A stretch of 64,000 bases of DNA from Lentzea californiensis (GTDB taxonomy: Bacteria; Actinomycetota; Actinomycetes; Mycobacteriales; Pseudonocardiaceae). The DNA is taken from positions 124,001 through 188,000 of the forward strand of contig NZ_JANBBE010000005.1 in NCBI RefSeq assembly GCF_024648825.1, in the 5' to 3' direction. The translations under genes and the position numbers were made by a program. Within the stretch, counting starts at the first letter, position 1; each line of letters begins with the position of its first letter. This document shows, piece by piece, positions 50,491 through 58,679 of this stretch. Under the pieces are notes generated by a model. It was not told the DNA's origin. It ran no database searches and saw only the letters and a list, made by a program, of their open reading frames with translations.

Positions 50491-51535
50491 CCACACCGTC
50501 GCCACCACCACTCGGCAGGTCCTGCTGGTCGTCGTCTTCGCCATCCAGCTCGTCCTCATGCTGCCCTTGGTCGTCGCACATCCGCACGGCCCGGCGGCGT
50601 GGGTCGCGTACGGGCTGCTCACGGCCGTGATGGCCGTCGTGGCCGGGTGTGTCGCGGCCGCGGTGCCGACACCGGCCTACCTCGCTGTGGCGCCTCTCGT
50701 CTCGTCGGTGCTGGCGACGACCGCGCTGCCCGCCGGGGCGTCGTTCACTCCGGCCGACTGGGGGTTCGGCCTGGTCGGCTGGTACCTGCTGCTGGTGCTG
50801 GTCGAGAGGCCGGTGGCGCTGGTGGCAGCCCTGAGCGCGCACATCTGCTTCAGCATCGCGTGGTTCGCGCGCGAGGGAAGCGGTGACGTCGGCACGGCCG
50901 GGGTCGTGATCCTGAGCGGTACGAGTTTCCAGCTCGGCGTCCTGGTGGTCACGCGGGTGCTGCACCGCGACGCCGGGCTGGCCGCCGAGGCCGCCGCCGA
51001 GCACGACGCCGCCCGCACCCGTGAGGAGCTCGCCCGCCAGCGGGAACAGGACCTGCGAGCAGGGTTCGAGGGTCAGCTGGGCGCGTTGCTGCCCCTGCTC
51101 GCCGACCTCGCCGACGAACGCGTGAGCGTGGCCGACCAGACGACCAGGCTGCGTTGCTCGGTCGCGGCCGTGCAGCTGCGCAGGTTGTTCGCGGAGAACG
51201 ACGACGTGCCCGACCCGTTGCTGCACGAACTGACCGCGTGTGTGGACGTCGCCGAACGGCGCGGTGTCGTCGTCTCGCTCGCCGTCAGCGGCACGGCCAC
51301 GGCGGTGCCGACAGAGGTGCGCCGCGAACTGGTCGCGCCGATGGCCCAGGCGCTCGCCGTCGCGCACGGACGTGCGAAGGTGAGCCTGTTGCGCACCGCG
51401 ACGGAGGTGCGTGTGGCGGTGGTGGCGGACGCGCCCGAGACGCTGCCGGCTTCGGGCAGGACAGGAGCGGTGACCGTCGAGACGAGCGTCCACAGCGGAC
51501 TGGTGAGGAGCGAGGCGCGATGGCGGACGACGTGA
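50483..51535 (+). CDS. Degenerate sensor kinase-like membrane protein (second sensor)
   Basis: A 350-residue protein with four or five membrane helices, then a coiled coil (EHDAARTREELARQREQDL) and a C-terminal region laid out like the upstream kinase but without the catalytic residues. The N-box position reads RELVAPMAQALAVAHG with no Asn, and no DxGxG box is visible. It is therefore probably a pseudokinase that dimerises with or tunes the upstream kinase. The start overlaps the kinase stop (ATGACTGA), and the response regulator starts inside its 3' end. Confidence 0.75.
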   Translation: MTDHTVATTTRQVLLVVVFAIQLVLMLPLVVAHPHGPAAWVAYGLLTAVMAVVAGCVAAAVPTPAYLAVAPLVSSVLATTALPAGASFTPADWGFGLVGWYLLLVLVERPVALVAALSAHICFSIAWFAREGSGDVGTAGVVILSGTSFQLGVLVVTRVLHRDAGLAAEAAAEHDAARTREELARQREQDLRAGFEGQLGALLPLLADLADERVSVADQTTRLRCSVAAVQLRRLFAENDDVPDPLLHELTACVDVAERRGVVVSLAVSGTATAVPTEVRRELVAPMAQALAVAHGRAKVSLLRTATEVRVAVVADAPETLPASGRTGAVTVETSVHSGLVRSEARWRTT

Positions 51536-52164
51536 CGGCGGTCGTGGTCGACGACCATCCCGTCGTGCGCGCGGGAGTCGCGCACTGGCTGTCCACAGCG
51601 GACATCGAACTCGTGGCGAGCGGTGAGGACCCCGGGGTGGCCTGGACCGGTCCCGGCGCGAGCGCGGCGGTCGTCGTGCTCGACCTGCACCTCGGCGGCG
51701 TCGCGCCCGCCACGTCCGAACTGCGCAAGCTCGTCGAGGACGGCCGCAGGGTCGTCGTCTACTCGATGCGCGCCGACGACGAGATCGTCCTGCAGTGCCT
51801 GGAGATCGGTGCGCTCAGCTACCTGACCAAGGCCGAGGGCGCCGAGCACCTCGTGCAGGCCGTCAAGGCGGCGGCCGAGGGACAGTCGTACACACCGCCG
51901 GCTCTCGCGGGCGCGCTGGCGGGCGACAGGTCGGACACGAGGCCCGCGCTCTCGCCGCGCGAGACCGAGGTCCTGGTCGAGTGGTTCCAGTCCGAGTCGA
52001 AGGAGTTCGTGGCGCAACGCCTGAACATCACGCTCAGCACGGTGAACTCCCACCTGGAGCGGATCAGGGTCAAGTACGCGGCGATCGGCAGGCAGGCACC
52101 GACCAAGGCGGCACTCGTCGCGCGGGCGATCCAGGACGGGCTGATCGGCCTCGACGACCTCTGA
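51520..52164 (+). CDS. LuxR/NarL family response regulator of the twin-sensor system
   Basis: A 214-residue regulator with receiver Asp55 in VVVLDLHLGG and helix-turn-helix LSPRETEVLVEWFQSESKEFVAQRLNI. The receiver has an unusual loop (SGEDPGVAWTGPG) where the usual second helix region is more regular. The ATG, with GAGGAGCGAGGCGCG upstream, overlaps the pseudokinase gene by 16 bases. It should receive phosphate from the 49462 kinase. Confidence 0.88.
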   Translation: MADDVTAVVVDDHPVVRAGVAHWLSTADIELVASGEDPGVAWTGPGASAAVVVLDLHLGGVAPATSELRKLVEDGRRVVVYSMRADDEIVLQCLEIGALSYLTKAEGAEHLVQAVKAAAEGQSYTPPALAGALAGDRSDTRPALSPRETEVLVEWFQSESKEFVAQRLNITLSTVNSHLERIRVKYAAIGRQAPTKAALVARAIQDGLIGLDDL

Positions 52165-52260
52165 ACCCCGGCGTGTGGTGTGAACGACCGATAGCGCCGT
52201 TCCGGCATCTGGCCTAACGTCCTGGGCGCCCCCAGGTTCCGCAGTCCGAGGAGATCCGCA

Positions 52261-52890
52261 GTGACGCACGCCCGTGGCCCCCTGTTCATCGCCTCCCTCG
52301 CGACGGCGGGCCTGCTGCTGTCGGCGTGCGGCTCGGAGACCGGCGGTACCGCGACCCCCGCCACGGACACGACGACGACCACCGCCACGAGCACCAAGGA
52401 GACCTCCACCTCGAAGGAGGCGCCGCCGGTCCCGGCCGGTGGGGACGTCACGGCTCCCGGAACGAAGCTCAAGGTCGGCTCCCGCGCGGTCATCCCCGTC
52501 GTCACCGGTGACAAGAGCGGCACCATCGCCATCACCGTCACGGCCATCGAGGCGGGCGCGAAGGAGGACCTGGCGAAGTTCGGCGACAAGGCCAAGAACA
52601 TCACGCCGTTCTACCTGCGGGCCACGGTCGAGAACCTCAGCGGCACGGACCTGAGCTTCACCTCGATCGGCCTGCGAGGCCTCGGCGAGGACGGCAAGGG
52701 CACCGGCGTGATCATCAGCGGTGACACCCCTAAGTGCGACTCCACGAGCGCGCCCAAGACGTTCAAGGCGGCCGGCGAGAAGTACGAGACCTGCGTGCTG
52801 AGCGCGGCGCAGGACGGTTTGAAGGTCGCGGGGGCCGAGTACAACCGCGGCGACGACTACGTCAAGTCGCCGGTCGTCTGGCAGAGCTGA
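52261..52890 (+). CDS. Secreted lipoprotein with low-complexity Thr linker
   Basis: A 209-residue lipoprotein: signal peptide and lipobox LLSAC (Cys22), then a Thr/Ser/Lys-rich low-complexity linker (about 30-55), then a soluble beta-rich domain of about 140 residues with two cysteines in its last third. The domain resembles DUF4352-type immunoglobulin-like lipoproteins (FYLRATVENLSGTDLSF) but I am not certain. The GTG start at 52261 has GAGGAGATCC upstream. Lgt from this window would modify it. It follows the twin-sensor operon after 96 bases and could be a target. Confidence 0.8.
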   Translation: MTHARGPLFIASLATAGLLLSACGSETGGTATPATDTTTTTATSTKETSTSKEAPPVPAGGDVTAPGTKLKVGSRAVIPVVTGDKSGTIAITVTAIEAGAKEDLAKFGDKAKNITPFYLRATVENLSGTDLSFTSIGLRGLGEDGKGTGVIISGDTPKCDSTSAPKTFKAAGEKYETCVLSAAQDGLKVAGAEYNRGDDYVKSPVVWQS

Positions 52891-52952
52891 GCCGCCGGTC
52901 CGCGTGGCGCACGAGGGGTCCTCGCGGATCAGCGCCGCTAGTCTCGGAAGCC

Positions 52953-53297
52953 GTGATCACCACCATGGCTTTCCTGAGGGCTCGTGCGGGCATGAGCAGG
53001 GACGAGTTCGTCGACCACTACGAGAACCACCACGTGCCGCTGATCCTGAGCATCACGCCCCGCCCGTTCTACTACGTGCGCAACTACCTGCCGCCCCACG
53101 ACGAGCGGGGATTTCCGGCGGAGTTCGACGTGGTCACGCACATGAAGTTCGCCGACGCGGCGACCCGCCGCACCTGGCTCTCGCTCGTCCTCGCGCCCGG
53201 TTCCGGCGTTGCCGAGGACGAGGAGCGCTTCCTCGACCGCGCGCGAACGCAGTCCTGGATCGTGGACGAACGGCTCAGCGCCGCACCAGCCCGTTGA
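52953..53297 (+). CDS. EthD domain-containing protein
   Basis: A 114-residue EthD/ABM-fold protein: FLRARAGMSRDEFVDHYENHHVPL is the EthD pattern, seen in small enzymes or accessory proteins of ring-modifying and ether-degrading pathways. TAGTCT lies eight bases before the GTG, so a leaderless start at 52953 is preferred; ATG 52965 is an alternative. The 3' end overlaps the converging response regulator by 23 bases. Confidence 0.82.
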   Translation: MITTMAFLRARAGMSRDEFVDHYENHHVPLILSITPRPFYYVRNYLPPHDERGFPAEFDVVTHMKFADAATRRTWLSLVLAPGSGVAEDEERFLDRARTQSWIVDERLSAAPAR

Positions 53298-53928
53298 CGT
53301 GCGCGTACGCCACGGCATGCACCCTGTCGCGCAACCCCAGCTTGGCCAGCACCCGTGAGACGTGCGTCTTCACCGTCTCGTCCCCGACGTGCAGCCGTGC
53401 GGCGATCTCGGCGTTGCTGCAGGCCGCCGCGACGAGCTGCAGCACCTCCCGTTCGCGCGCGGTGAGCAGCTCGAGCTCCGGCGGCGTCGGGGGAGGGGCG
53501 AGGCTGACGGCGAACCGCGCGATCAGCCGTTGCGTCACCGACGGGTCGATCAACGCGTCCCCGCGCGCAGCCACCCGCACGGCCGAGATCAGCTCCTCGG
53601 GCGGCAGCGACTTCAGCAGGAACCCGCTGGCACCGGCCTTCAAAGCGCGGTAGACGTACTCGTCGGTGTCGTAGGTGGTGAGCAGCAGGACCTTCGTGCG
53701 GTTCGCCGGGTCGGCCAGGATCATCTCGGTCGCGCCGAGCCCGTCCAGCTTGGGCATCCGGATGTCGAGCACGGCCACGTCCGGGCGCAGCCGCGCGACC
53801 TCCGCCACCGCCGCCCTGCCGTCCGCGACCTCCGCGACGCACCGGAGGTCCTCCTGCGTGTCGAAGATCGCGCGCATGCCGGAGCGCAGCATCGCGTGGT
53901 CGTCGGCCAGCAGCACGGTCAACGTCAT
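53275..53928 (-). CDS. LuxR/NarL family response regulator
   Basis: A 217-residue regulator with receiver Asp55 (VAVLDIRMPKLDG) and helix-turn-helix LTAREREVLQLVAAACSNAEIA. The ATG overlaps the kinase stop (ATGA). The pair is divergent from the four-gene envelope operon starting at 55194, its most likely target along with itself. Confidence 0.93.
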   Translation of the reverse strand: MTLTVLLADDHAMLRSGMRAIFDTQEDLRCVAEVADGRAAVAEVARLRPDVAVLDIRMPKLDGLGATEMILADPANRTKVLLLTTYDTDEYVYRALKAGASGFLLKSLPPEELISAVRVAARGDALIDPSVTQRLIARFAVSLAPPPTPPELELLTAREREVLQLVAAACSNAEIAARLHVGDETVKTHVSRVLAKLGLRDRVHAVAYAHVNGLVRR

Positions 53929-55058
53929 GACGCCTCCAGGGGGAACGTGACGACGGTGCGCCAGGTCCGTCCGTCCGGTTCGAGCCCGGACCGGGTGGTG
54001 CCGCTGAACATGCCCGCGCGGTTGCGGATGCCGACGAGGCCGCGGCGCACCGAACCGGAGTCGTCGCCGGGTCCGGTGACGTTCTGCGCGGTGACGGACA
54101 GCGAGTCCGGTGCGTACTCCAGCGTGACCGTCACCCCGGACGCGTCGCCGTGCCGCAGGGCGTTGGTGAGCATCTCCTGGATGATCCGGTAGACCGTGAT
54201 GTCCAACGACTCCGGCACGTCCCGCCGTTGCCCGCGCACCTCGAGCCGGGCCGGCCTGCCCGCCGCGCGCACGCCGTCGAGCAGTTCGTCGAGGTTGTCG
54301 AGGCCGGGCTGCCGCGCGCCCTCGGACTTGTCGCCGTGCAGCAGGTCGAGCAGGTGCCGCAGGTCGGCCATGGCCGCGCGGCTGGACGTCTCGACCGCGC
54401 GCAACGAGCTGGTCAGCCTCGGATTTCCTTCCGGCAGACCGAGACGGGCGGCGCCGGCGTGCAGGTTGATGGCGCTCACGTGGTGGATGATCACGTCGTG
54501 CAGGTCGCGGGCTATCGCGCCGCGTTCCTCGGTGATCGCCTTGGTCACCGCCGCCTTCGCGTCCTTCTCGGCCATCGCCGACCGCTTCTCCAGCTCGGCC
54601 AGGTACGCGCGGCGCGCCGTCGTGTAGCGGCCGACGAGCCACGGCAGCAGCGCGCCCTTTCCCGCCACCAGCACCGCGTACAGGGGGCCGTAGCCGTTGA
54701 TGACCATGCAGGCCATCAGGCTGGCCGAGAGCAACCCGAGCGAGGTGTACGCCGGTGTGCCGCGCAGCCACGCCCCCGCCCGGTACCCGGCGATCAGGAG
54801 GCCGGCGTCGTTGGCGTCGATCCCGTTGCGCATCGCGACGAGGACGATCACCGGCACGGCCGCCTGCGCCGCCGCCACCCACAGCGACAGCCGGGCCGGA
54901 CCGGCCAGCATCGCGTCCACGGCCAGCGTCATCAGGAGCACGACCACGGTCTGCGGCAACGGTTCGCGGTCGAGCAGCACGAACCCGCCGTCCACGACCA
55001 TGCACACGGTCGCGACCAGCCACGACTGGTGCTTGAGGGGCAGCTTGATCAGATCCAT
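53925..55058 (-). CDS. Sensor histidine kinase, NarL type
   Basis: A 377-residue kinase with about five membrane helices in residues 12-145 and little exported sequence, then a coiled linker, HisKA_3 box ARDLHDVIIHHVSAINL (His187), N-box QEMLTNALRHG and G-box RRGLVGIRNRAG. The ATG at 55058 is used. It is divergent from the envelope operon across 135 bases. Confidence 0.92.
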   Translation of the reverse strand: MDLIKLPLKHQSWLVATVCMVVDGGFVLLDREPLPQTVVVLLMTLAVDAMLAGPARLSLWVAAAQAAVPVIVLVAMRNGIDANDAGLLIAGYRAGAWLRGTPAYTSLGLLSASLMACMVINGYGPLYAVLVAGKGALLPWLVGRYTTARRAYLAELEKRSAMAEKDAKAAVTKAITEERGAIARDLHDVIIHHVSAINLHAGAARLGLPEGNPRLTSSLRAVETSSRAAMADLRHLLDLLHGDKSEGARQPGLDNLDELLDGVRAAGRPARLEVRGQRRDVPESLDITVYRIIQEMLTNALRHGDASGVTVTLEYAPDSLSVTAQNVTGPGDDSGSVRRGLVGIRNRAGMFSGTTRSGLEPDGRTWRTVVTFPLEAS

Positions 55059-55193
55059 CGAGCGCAATCCTGCCGGATTGCGTCCCTGAGAACCTCCCGC
55101 TTCGCAGGGGCCGGGCATCCCCCGGGCGGGGGATGCGATTTCCGTCTTCGCAGTGACGCGGCGGCGAAGCCATGATCGATACGTTCGGCCGCG

Positions 55194-56525
55194 ATGAAAC
55201 GACGTGGTGTGACCTTCCTGCTCGCGCTGGCGGCGCTCCTGGGGATCGCCGCCCCGGCGCTGGCCGACGGCGCCCAGTCCGGTGCCGACGTGCACGTCGC
55301 GCAGAGCCTCGGCGACCGCGACCTCACGGTGATCATCCGGCGGGTCGCGGAGGTGCCCGGGCCGGTGCACGTCGACGTGGTGACGCACGCCGGATCGCCG
55401 CCGGGCGAGCTGACCCTGACGTTGCGTGCGGCGGGTGCTCCGAGCAGCACCACCAAGGTGGTCCTCGGTGCCGCGCCCGGCTTCCACTCCGGCCTGCTGC
55501 ACGTGGACCGGCCCGGTCCGTGGGAGCTCGCGGTCGACGAGGCGACCATCCCGTTCGTCGTGCCGGCGCTCGTGCCGTCGCCGTGGGAGAACGCGACCTA
55601 CGGAGGGTTCATCGCGGCCGGAGTGCTGTTGCTGGCGGCACTCCTGCTGGCCGTCTTCGGCAAGGTCGGCCTCGCGCTCGTGCCCACGGCGGGCATGGTC
55701 GCCGCGGTGGCGGCAGGGGTGACGGCGGCGTTGCTGGCGCCGAGCATTCCGCCGGTCGCGGCGCCCGGCACGCAGCTCGACCCGACGTACGACAACGTCA
55801 CGAACCCCTACGAGCGAACGTCCATAGTGGACTTCTCGCGGCCGCCGGTGAACATGGTGCCCGGCATGGACGGCAAGGACCTCGTGCTGAACCTGACCGA
55901 CGGCTCGTCGGGACGGCCGGTGGACGACCTGCTCGTGCACGACAGCGCGTTCGTCCACCTGGTCGTGGTGTCGCCGTCCGGGCACCTGCGCCACCTGCAC
56001 CCGGTCCGCACGGCGCCCGGTGAGTTCCGCGCCCGGCTGAACGATCCCGAACAGGGCACGCACGCCGTCGCCGCCGAGATCGCACGGCGTGGCGGGGGAG
56101 TGCAGCTGCTGCGGTCGAGCGTCGAGGTCTCCGGCACGGCCACGCCCCGGCACGACGCGACGGCCGAGACGGCGGTGGAGATCCGCGAGGCGGGCAGGCC
56201 GAGCACGATCACCGCGAAGTTCGGCGAGCGCGACCTGCAGCCGTGGCTGGGCATGCTCGGGCACATGATCGTCGTCGGCCCGGTGACGGACAACGCCGTG
56301 AACGCCCCGATCTGGGCGCACGTGCACTCCATGCTCCCGCCGACGCCGGGAATGCCGGACAAGCCCGACGAGAGCGTCGCCGCCTACGGGCCGGACGTGC
56401 CGTTCACCTACTCGTTCCCGTTGCCGGGCAGGTACCTCGTGTGGATCCAGGTCGAACGCGACTACTCGGTCGTCACCGTGCCGAAGGTCGTCGACGTCCC
56501 GGCCGGGAAGGTGGCCTCGAAGTGA
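55194..56525 (+). CDS. Exported membrane protein with two His-rich possibly metal-binding domains
   Basis: A 443-residue protein: signal peptide about 1-24, an exported beta domain to about 125, two membrane helices about 135-185, then two C-terminal domains. The first has VHLVVVSPSGHLRHLHPV; the second LQPWLGMLGHMIVVG followed by AHVHSM. The GH-V-x-x-H-x-HP style histidines resemble periplasmic metal-binding or FixH/CopC-associated domains, so copper or heavy-metal handling is my best guess, with low certainty. It is coupled to the next gene by GTGA. First gene of a four-gene operon facing a two-component system. Confidence 0.7.
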   Translation: MKRRGVTFLLALAALLGIAAPALADGAQSGADVHVAQSLGDRDLTVIIRRVAEVPGPVHVDVVTHAGSPPGELTLTLRAAGAPSSTTKVVLGAAPGFHSGLLHVDRPGPWELAVDEATIPFVVPALVPSPWENATYGGFIAAGVLLLAALLLAVFGKVGLALVPTAGMVAAVAAGVTAALLAPSIPPVAAPGTQLDPTYDNVTNPYERTSIVDFSRPPVNMVPGMDGKDLVLNLTDGSSGRPVDDLLVHDSAFVHLVVVSPSGHLRHLHPVRTAPGEFRARLNDPEQGTHAVAAEIARRGGGVQLLRSSVEVSGTATPRHDATAETAVEIREAGRPSTITAKFGERDLQPWLGMLGHMIVVGPVTDNAVNAPIWAHVHSMLPPTPGMPDKPDESVAAYGPDVPFTYSFPLPGRYLVWIQVERDYSVVTVPKVVDVPAGKVASK

Positions 56526-56908
56526 AGCGCTCGGCTGTGGCCGTCGTGGCCGGGGTGATCGCGCTGGTCGCGGCGGTGGTGGTGCTGTGGCCACGCGGAG
56601 TCGAGGCCCAGCCCCACCTGGCGGAGAGCGCGCGGCTCCGGTTCGAGCTCACGCCCGCCAGCACCCGGTCCGGCAGCAACTCGTTCGACCTGCTCGTCAC
56701 CGACCGGTCCGGCAACGCCGCCGACGGCGAGGTGACGGTCGAACCGGCCATGCCGCAGATGGGCCACGCGCTCGCCCCGATCACGGCGGCACCGCGGGCT
56801 CCAGGCAGGTACGAGGTCGCGGGCGTCGACCTGTTCATGGCCGGTCAATGGGAAATCACCTTGTCACTGCGCGGCGAGCGGGTCGTGATCCCGCTGCTGC
56901 TCACCTAG
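56522..56908 (+). CDS. FixH/YtkA-like membrane-anchored domain protein
   Basis: A 128-residue protein with one N-terminal membrane anchor (about 4-24) and an exported YtkA/FixH-like domain: RFELTPASTRSGSNSFDLLV, EVTVEPAMPQMGHALAP and GVDLFMAGQWEITL. The MPxMxH pattern occurs in metal- and oxidase-associated proteins. The GTG start overlaps the preceding stop. It supports a metal or respiratory-oxidase theme for the operon. Confidence 0.8.
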   Translation: MKRSAVAVVAGVIALVAAVVVLWPRGVEAQPHLAESARLRFELTPASTRSGSNSFDLLVTDRSGNAADGEVTVEPAMPQMGHALAPITAAPRAPGRYEVAGVDLFMAGQWEITLSLRGERVVIPLLLT

Positions 56909-56919
56909 AAGGGGGAGGA

Positions 56920-58020
56920 ATGACTGTGCACATCACGGCGACCGAAGCGTCGCCGGCGAGGACGGTCCCGAGGGGGCTGGTCCCGGCGAGCGTCGTGGTC
57001 GGCGGCACTCTGATCTCGCTGATCGGCCTGACCTGGGACATCCAGTGGCACTCCGACGTCGGGCCCGACACGTTCTTCACCCTGCCGCACCTGTTCCTGT
57101 ACGCGGGCAGCGCGATCTCGGGCCTCGCTAGCCTCGCCGTCGTGTTGCTGACGACGGCGAACTCCAAGCGCGGCAAGGCGATCGACCCGGTGGTCGGCGG
57201 CCGCGCGGTCGGTGTGTTCGGCCGCACGTTCGCCGCCCCCGTCGGGTACCTGGTCTCCGGCATCGGCGCGGCGCTGTTCCTCGTCTACGGGCTGTGGGAC
57301 CAGTGGTGGCACGGCCTGTACGGCTTCGACGCCGTGATCGACTCGCCGCCGCACATCGGGCTGCTGCTGTCGATCTCGATCACGATGGTCGGCGCGGTCA
57401 TGGTCTTCGCGGTCGCCCGCGACCAGCGCTGGGGGACCTACGGCATCGCCGCCGCGGCGGGCACGTTGCTCGCGTTCAGCATGGTCACCGTGCTCGGCCT
57501 GCGCGCGGTGCCCGGCGGTGCCGTCAACACGGTCAACGCCGGCAGCGCGTTCTTCTCGGTGATGATCCTGTTCATGGGCGCGTACGTCCTGAACCGGCGC
57601 GGCGGCGCGCTCGCCGTCGGAGTCGTCGTCGCGGTGCTGCAAGCCGTGTTCTGGTGGTTCTCCCCGTGGGCCACCGAGGTCTACGCGGACGCCACCGGCC
57701 TGCCGTTGCGCGACTACGCCGACGGCATCCCCGGACTGCCCAACATGATCCCGATGAGCCTGCTCCTCGTCGCGGTCGCCGTGGAACTGCTGCGGGGACT
57801 GCCCGCCTGGATCCCCGGCGCCGTCGGCGGCGTGATCATCACGGCCTGCGCGCCCCTGCAGCGGATGCTCGTGCAGGGCAGCGACTTCCCGGCCCTCGAA
57901 CGGTACGTGGCCACCGTCGTGGCGGGGGCGGTGCTCGGCGCCCTCGCCGGGATGCTCGGCCGGCGGTACGGCCACATGCTCCGCCACCTCGCACCAGCAA
58001 AGGACGACAGCCATGCGTAA
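56920..58020 (+). CDS. Polytopic membrane protein of unknown function
   Basis: A 366-residue protein with about ten transmembrane helices. Histidines and tryptophans cluster near the first helices (LTWDIQWHSDVG, LPHLFLYAG, LWDQWWHGLYGFD, SPPHIGLL), a pattern that could hold metal or heme, but I recognise no family. An excellent ribosome site, GGGGGAGGA, precedes the ATG. The start codon of the following gene lies inside its end (eight-base overlap). Confidence 0.75.
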   Translation: MTVHITATEASPARTVPRGLVPASVVVGGTLISLIGLTWDIQWHSDVGPDTFFTLPHLFLYAGSAISGLASLAVVLLTTANSKRGKAIDPVVGGRAVGVFGRTFAAPVGYLVSGIGAALFLVYGLWDQWWHGLYGFDAVIDSPPHIGLLLSISITMVGAVMVFAVARDQRWGTYGIAAAAGTLLAFSMVTVLGLRAVPGGAVNTVNAGSAFFSVMILFMGAYVLNRRGGALAVGVVVAVLQAVFWWFSPWATEVYADATGLPLRDYADGIPGLPNMIPMSLLLVAVAVELLRGLPAWIPGAVGGVIITACAPLQRMLVQGSDFPALERYVATVVAGAVLGALAGMLGRRYGHMLRHLAPAKDDSHA

Positions 58021-58531
58021 GACGTTGCTGGGCCTGCTGGGCACGGCCGCCCTGCTGTTCGGGCTGACCACTCCCGCGCTGGCCTTCGAGCCGGTCAACG
58101 TGGTGCACACGGAGAAGGTGAAGGCGGGACCGTACGACCTGACCATCGGCTTCAGCACGTGGCCGGTGAAGGCCATGCAGTCGCTGGACTTCACCTTCGT
58201 GCCGGAGAACGGGCTCGAGGGCAAGAAGGGCACGCTGACCCTGTTCCGCGGGGACGTGGAGAGCGACGGCGGCCCCCTGGCACGGCACCCCCGCAAGCGC
58301 GACGTGTGGGGCCTGGACGTCTTCGCCCTGCCCGAGCCGGGGGCGTGGACGATGCGCTTCGACATCGACGGACCGGCGGGCGCGGGCACGGGCGAGCTGA
58401 AGAACCTCCAGGTGATGGAGCAGCCGGGGCCGCCGATGGGCCTGTCCTGGGCGATCAGCACGTTCCCGCTGTTCGGCCTGATCGCGTTGATCGTGGTCGC
58501 CTGGCGACGGACGCGCGCCACGGTCGCTTAG
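58013..58531 (+). CDS. Secreted protein with C-terminal membrane anchor
   Basis: A 172-residue protein: signal peptide 1-24 (ALA), an exported beta-sandwich-like region, and a C-terminal transmembrane helix (ISTFPLFGLIALIVVAW) with basic tail, an architecture like CopC/YcnI-type or anchored adaptor proteins. There is no obvious metal motif. It overlaps the polytopic membrane gene, so they are co-translated. A 27-bp perfect palindrome follows ten bases after the stop. Confidence 0.75.
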   Translation: MRKTLLGLLGTAALLFGLTTPALAFEPVNVVHTEKVKAGPYDLTIGFSTWPVKAMQSLDFTFVPENGLEGKKGTLTLFRGDVESDGGPLARHPRKRDVWGLDVFALPEPGAWTMRFDIDGPAGAGTGELKNLQVMEQPGPPMGLSWAISTFPLFGLIALIVVAWRRTRATVA

Positions 58532-58540
58532 GGCGTGTGT

Positions 58541-58597
58541 CGTTGATGAGGGGAGCTTTCATAAACCTGAGGTTTATGAAAGCTCCCCTCATCAACG
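58541..58597. repeat. 27-bp perfect palindrome with 3-base loop
   Basis: Positions 58541-58567 are the exact reverse complement of 58571-58597, with TGA as loop. Arms begin CGTTGATGAGGGGAGC and end CATAAACC. The AT-rich centre and perfect match over 27 pairs set it apart from ordinary terminators. No T-run follows. It may work as a terminator for the envelope operon but looks like a mobile or dispersed palindromic element (REP-like). Confidence 0.75.
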
Positions 58598-58636
58598 TCG
58601 TGTGGTGTGCCTTGCCAGGTGCTTAGCAGATGAGGT

Positions 58637-58674
58637 CCGAGCTTCACCCGGCAACCTGACCGGGTGAAGTTCGG
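58637..58674. repeat. 15-pair hairpin just upstream of the ArfA-like gene
   Basis: CCGAGCTTCACCCGG pairs with CCGGGTGAAGTTCGG (one G-T pair) across an eight-base loop CAACCTGA. It ends six bases before the ATG at 58680, so in an mRNA it would sit exactly over the ribosome-binding region and could control translation. Confidence 0.6.
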
Positions 58675-58679
58675 TCCGA

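Noticed and set aside
58541..58597. The 27-bp palindrome as an ordinary intrinsic terminator
   Set aside because: No T-run follows, the stem is far longer than needed and it is perfect through an AT-rich centre. Terminator activity is possible but does not explain the structure.
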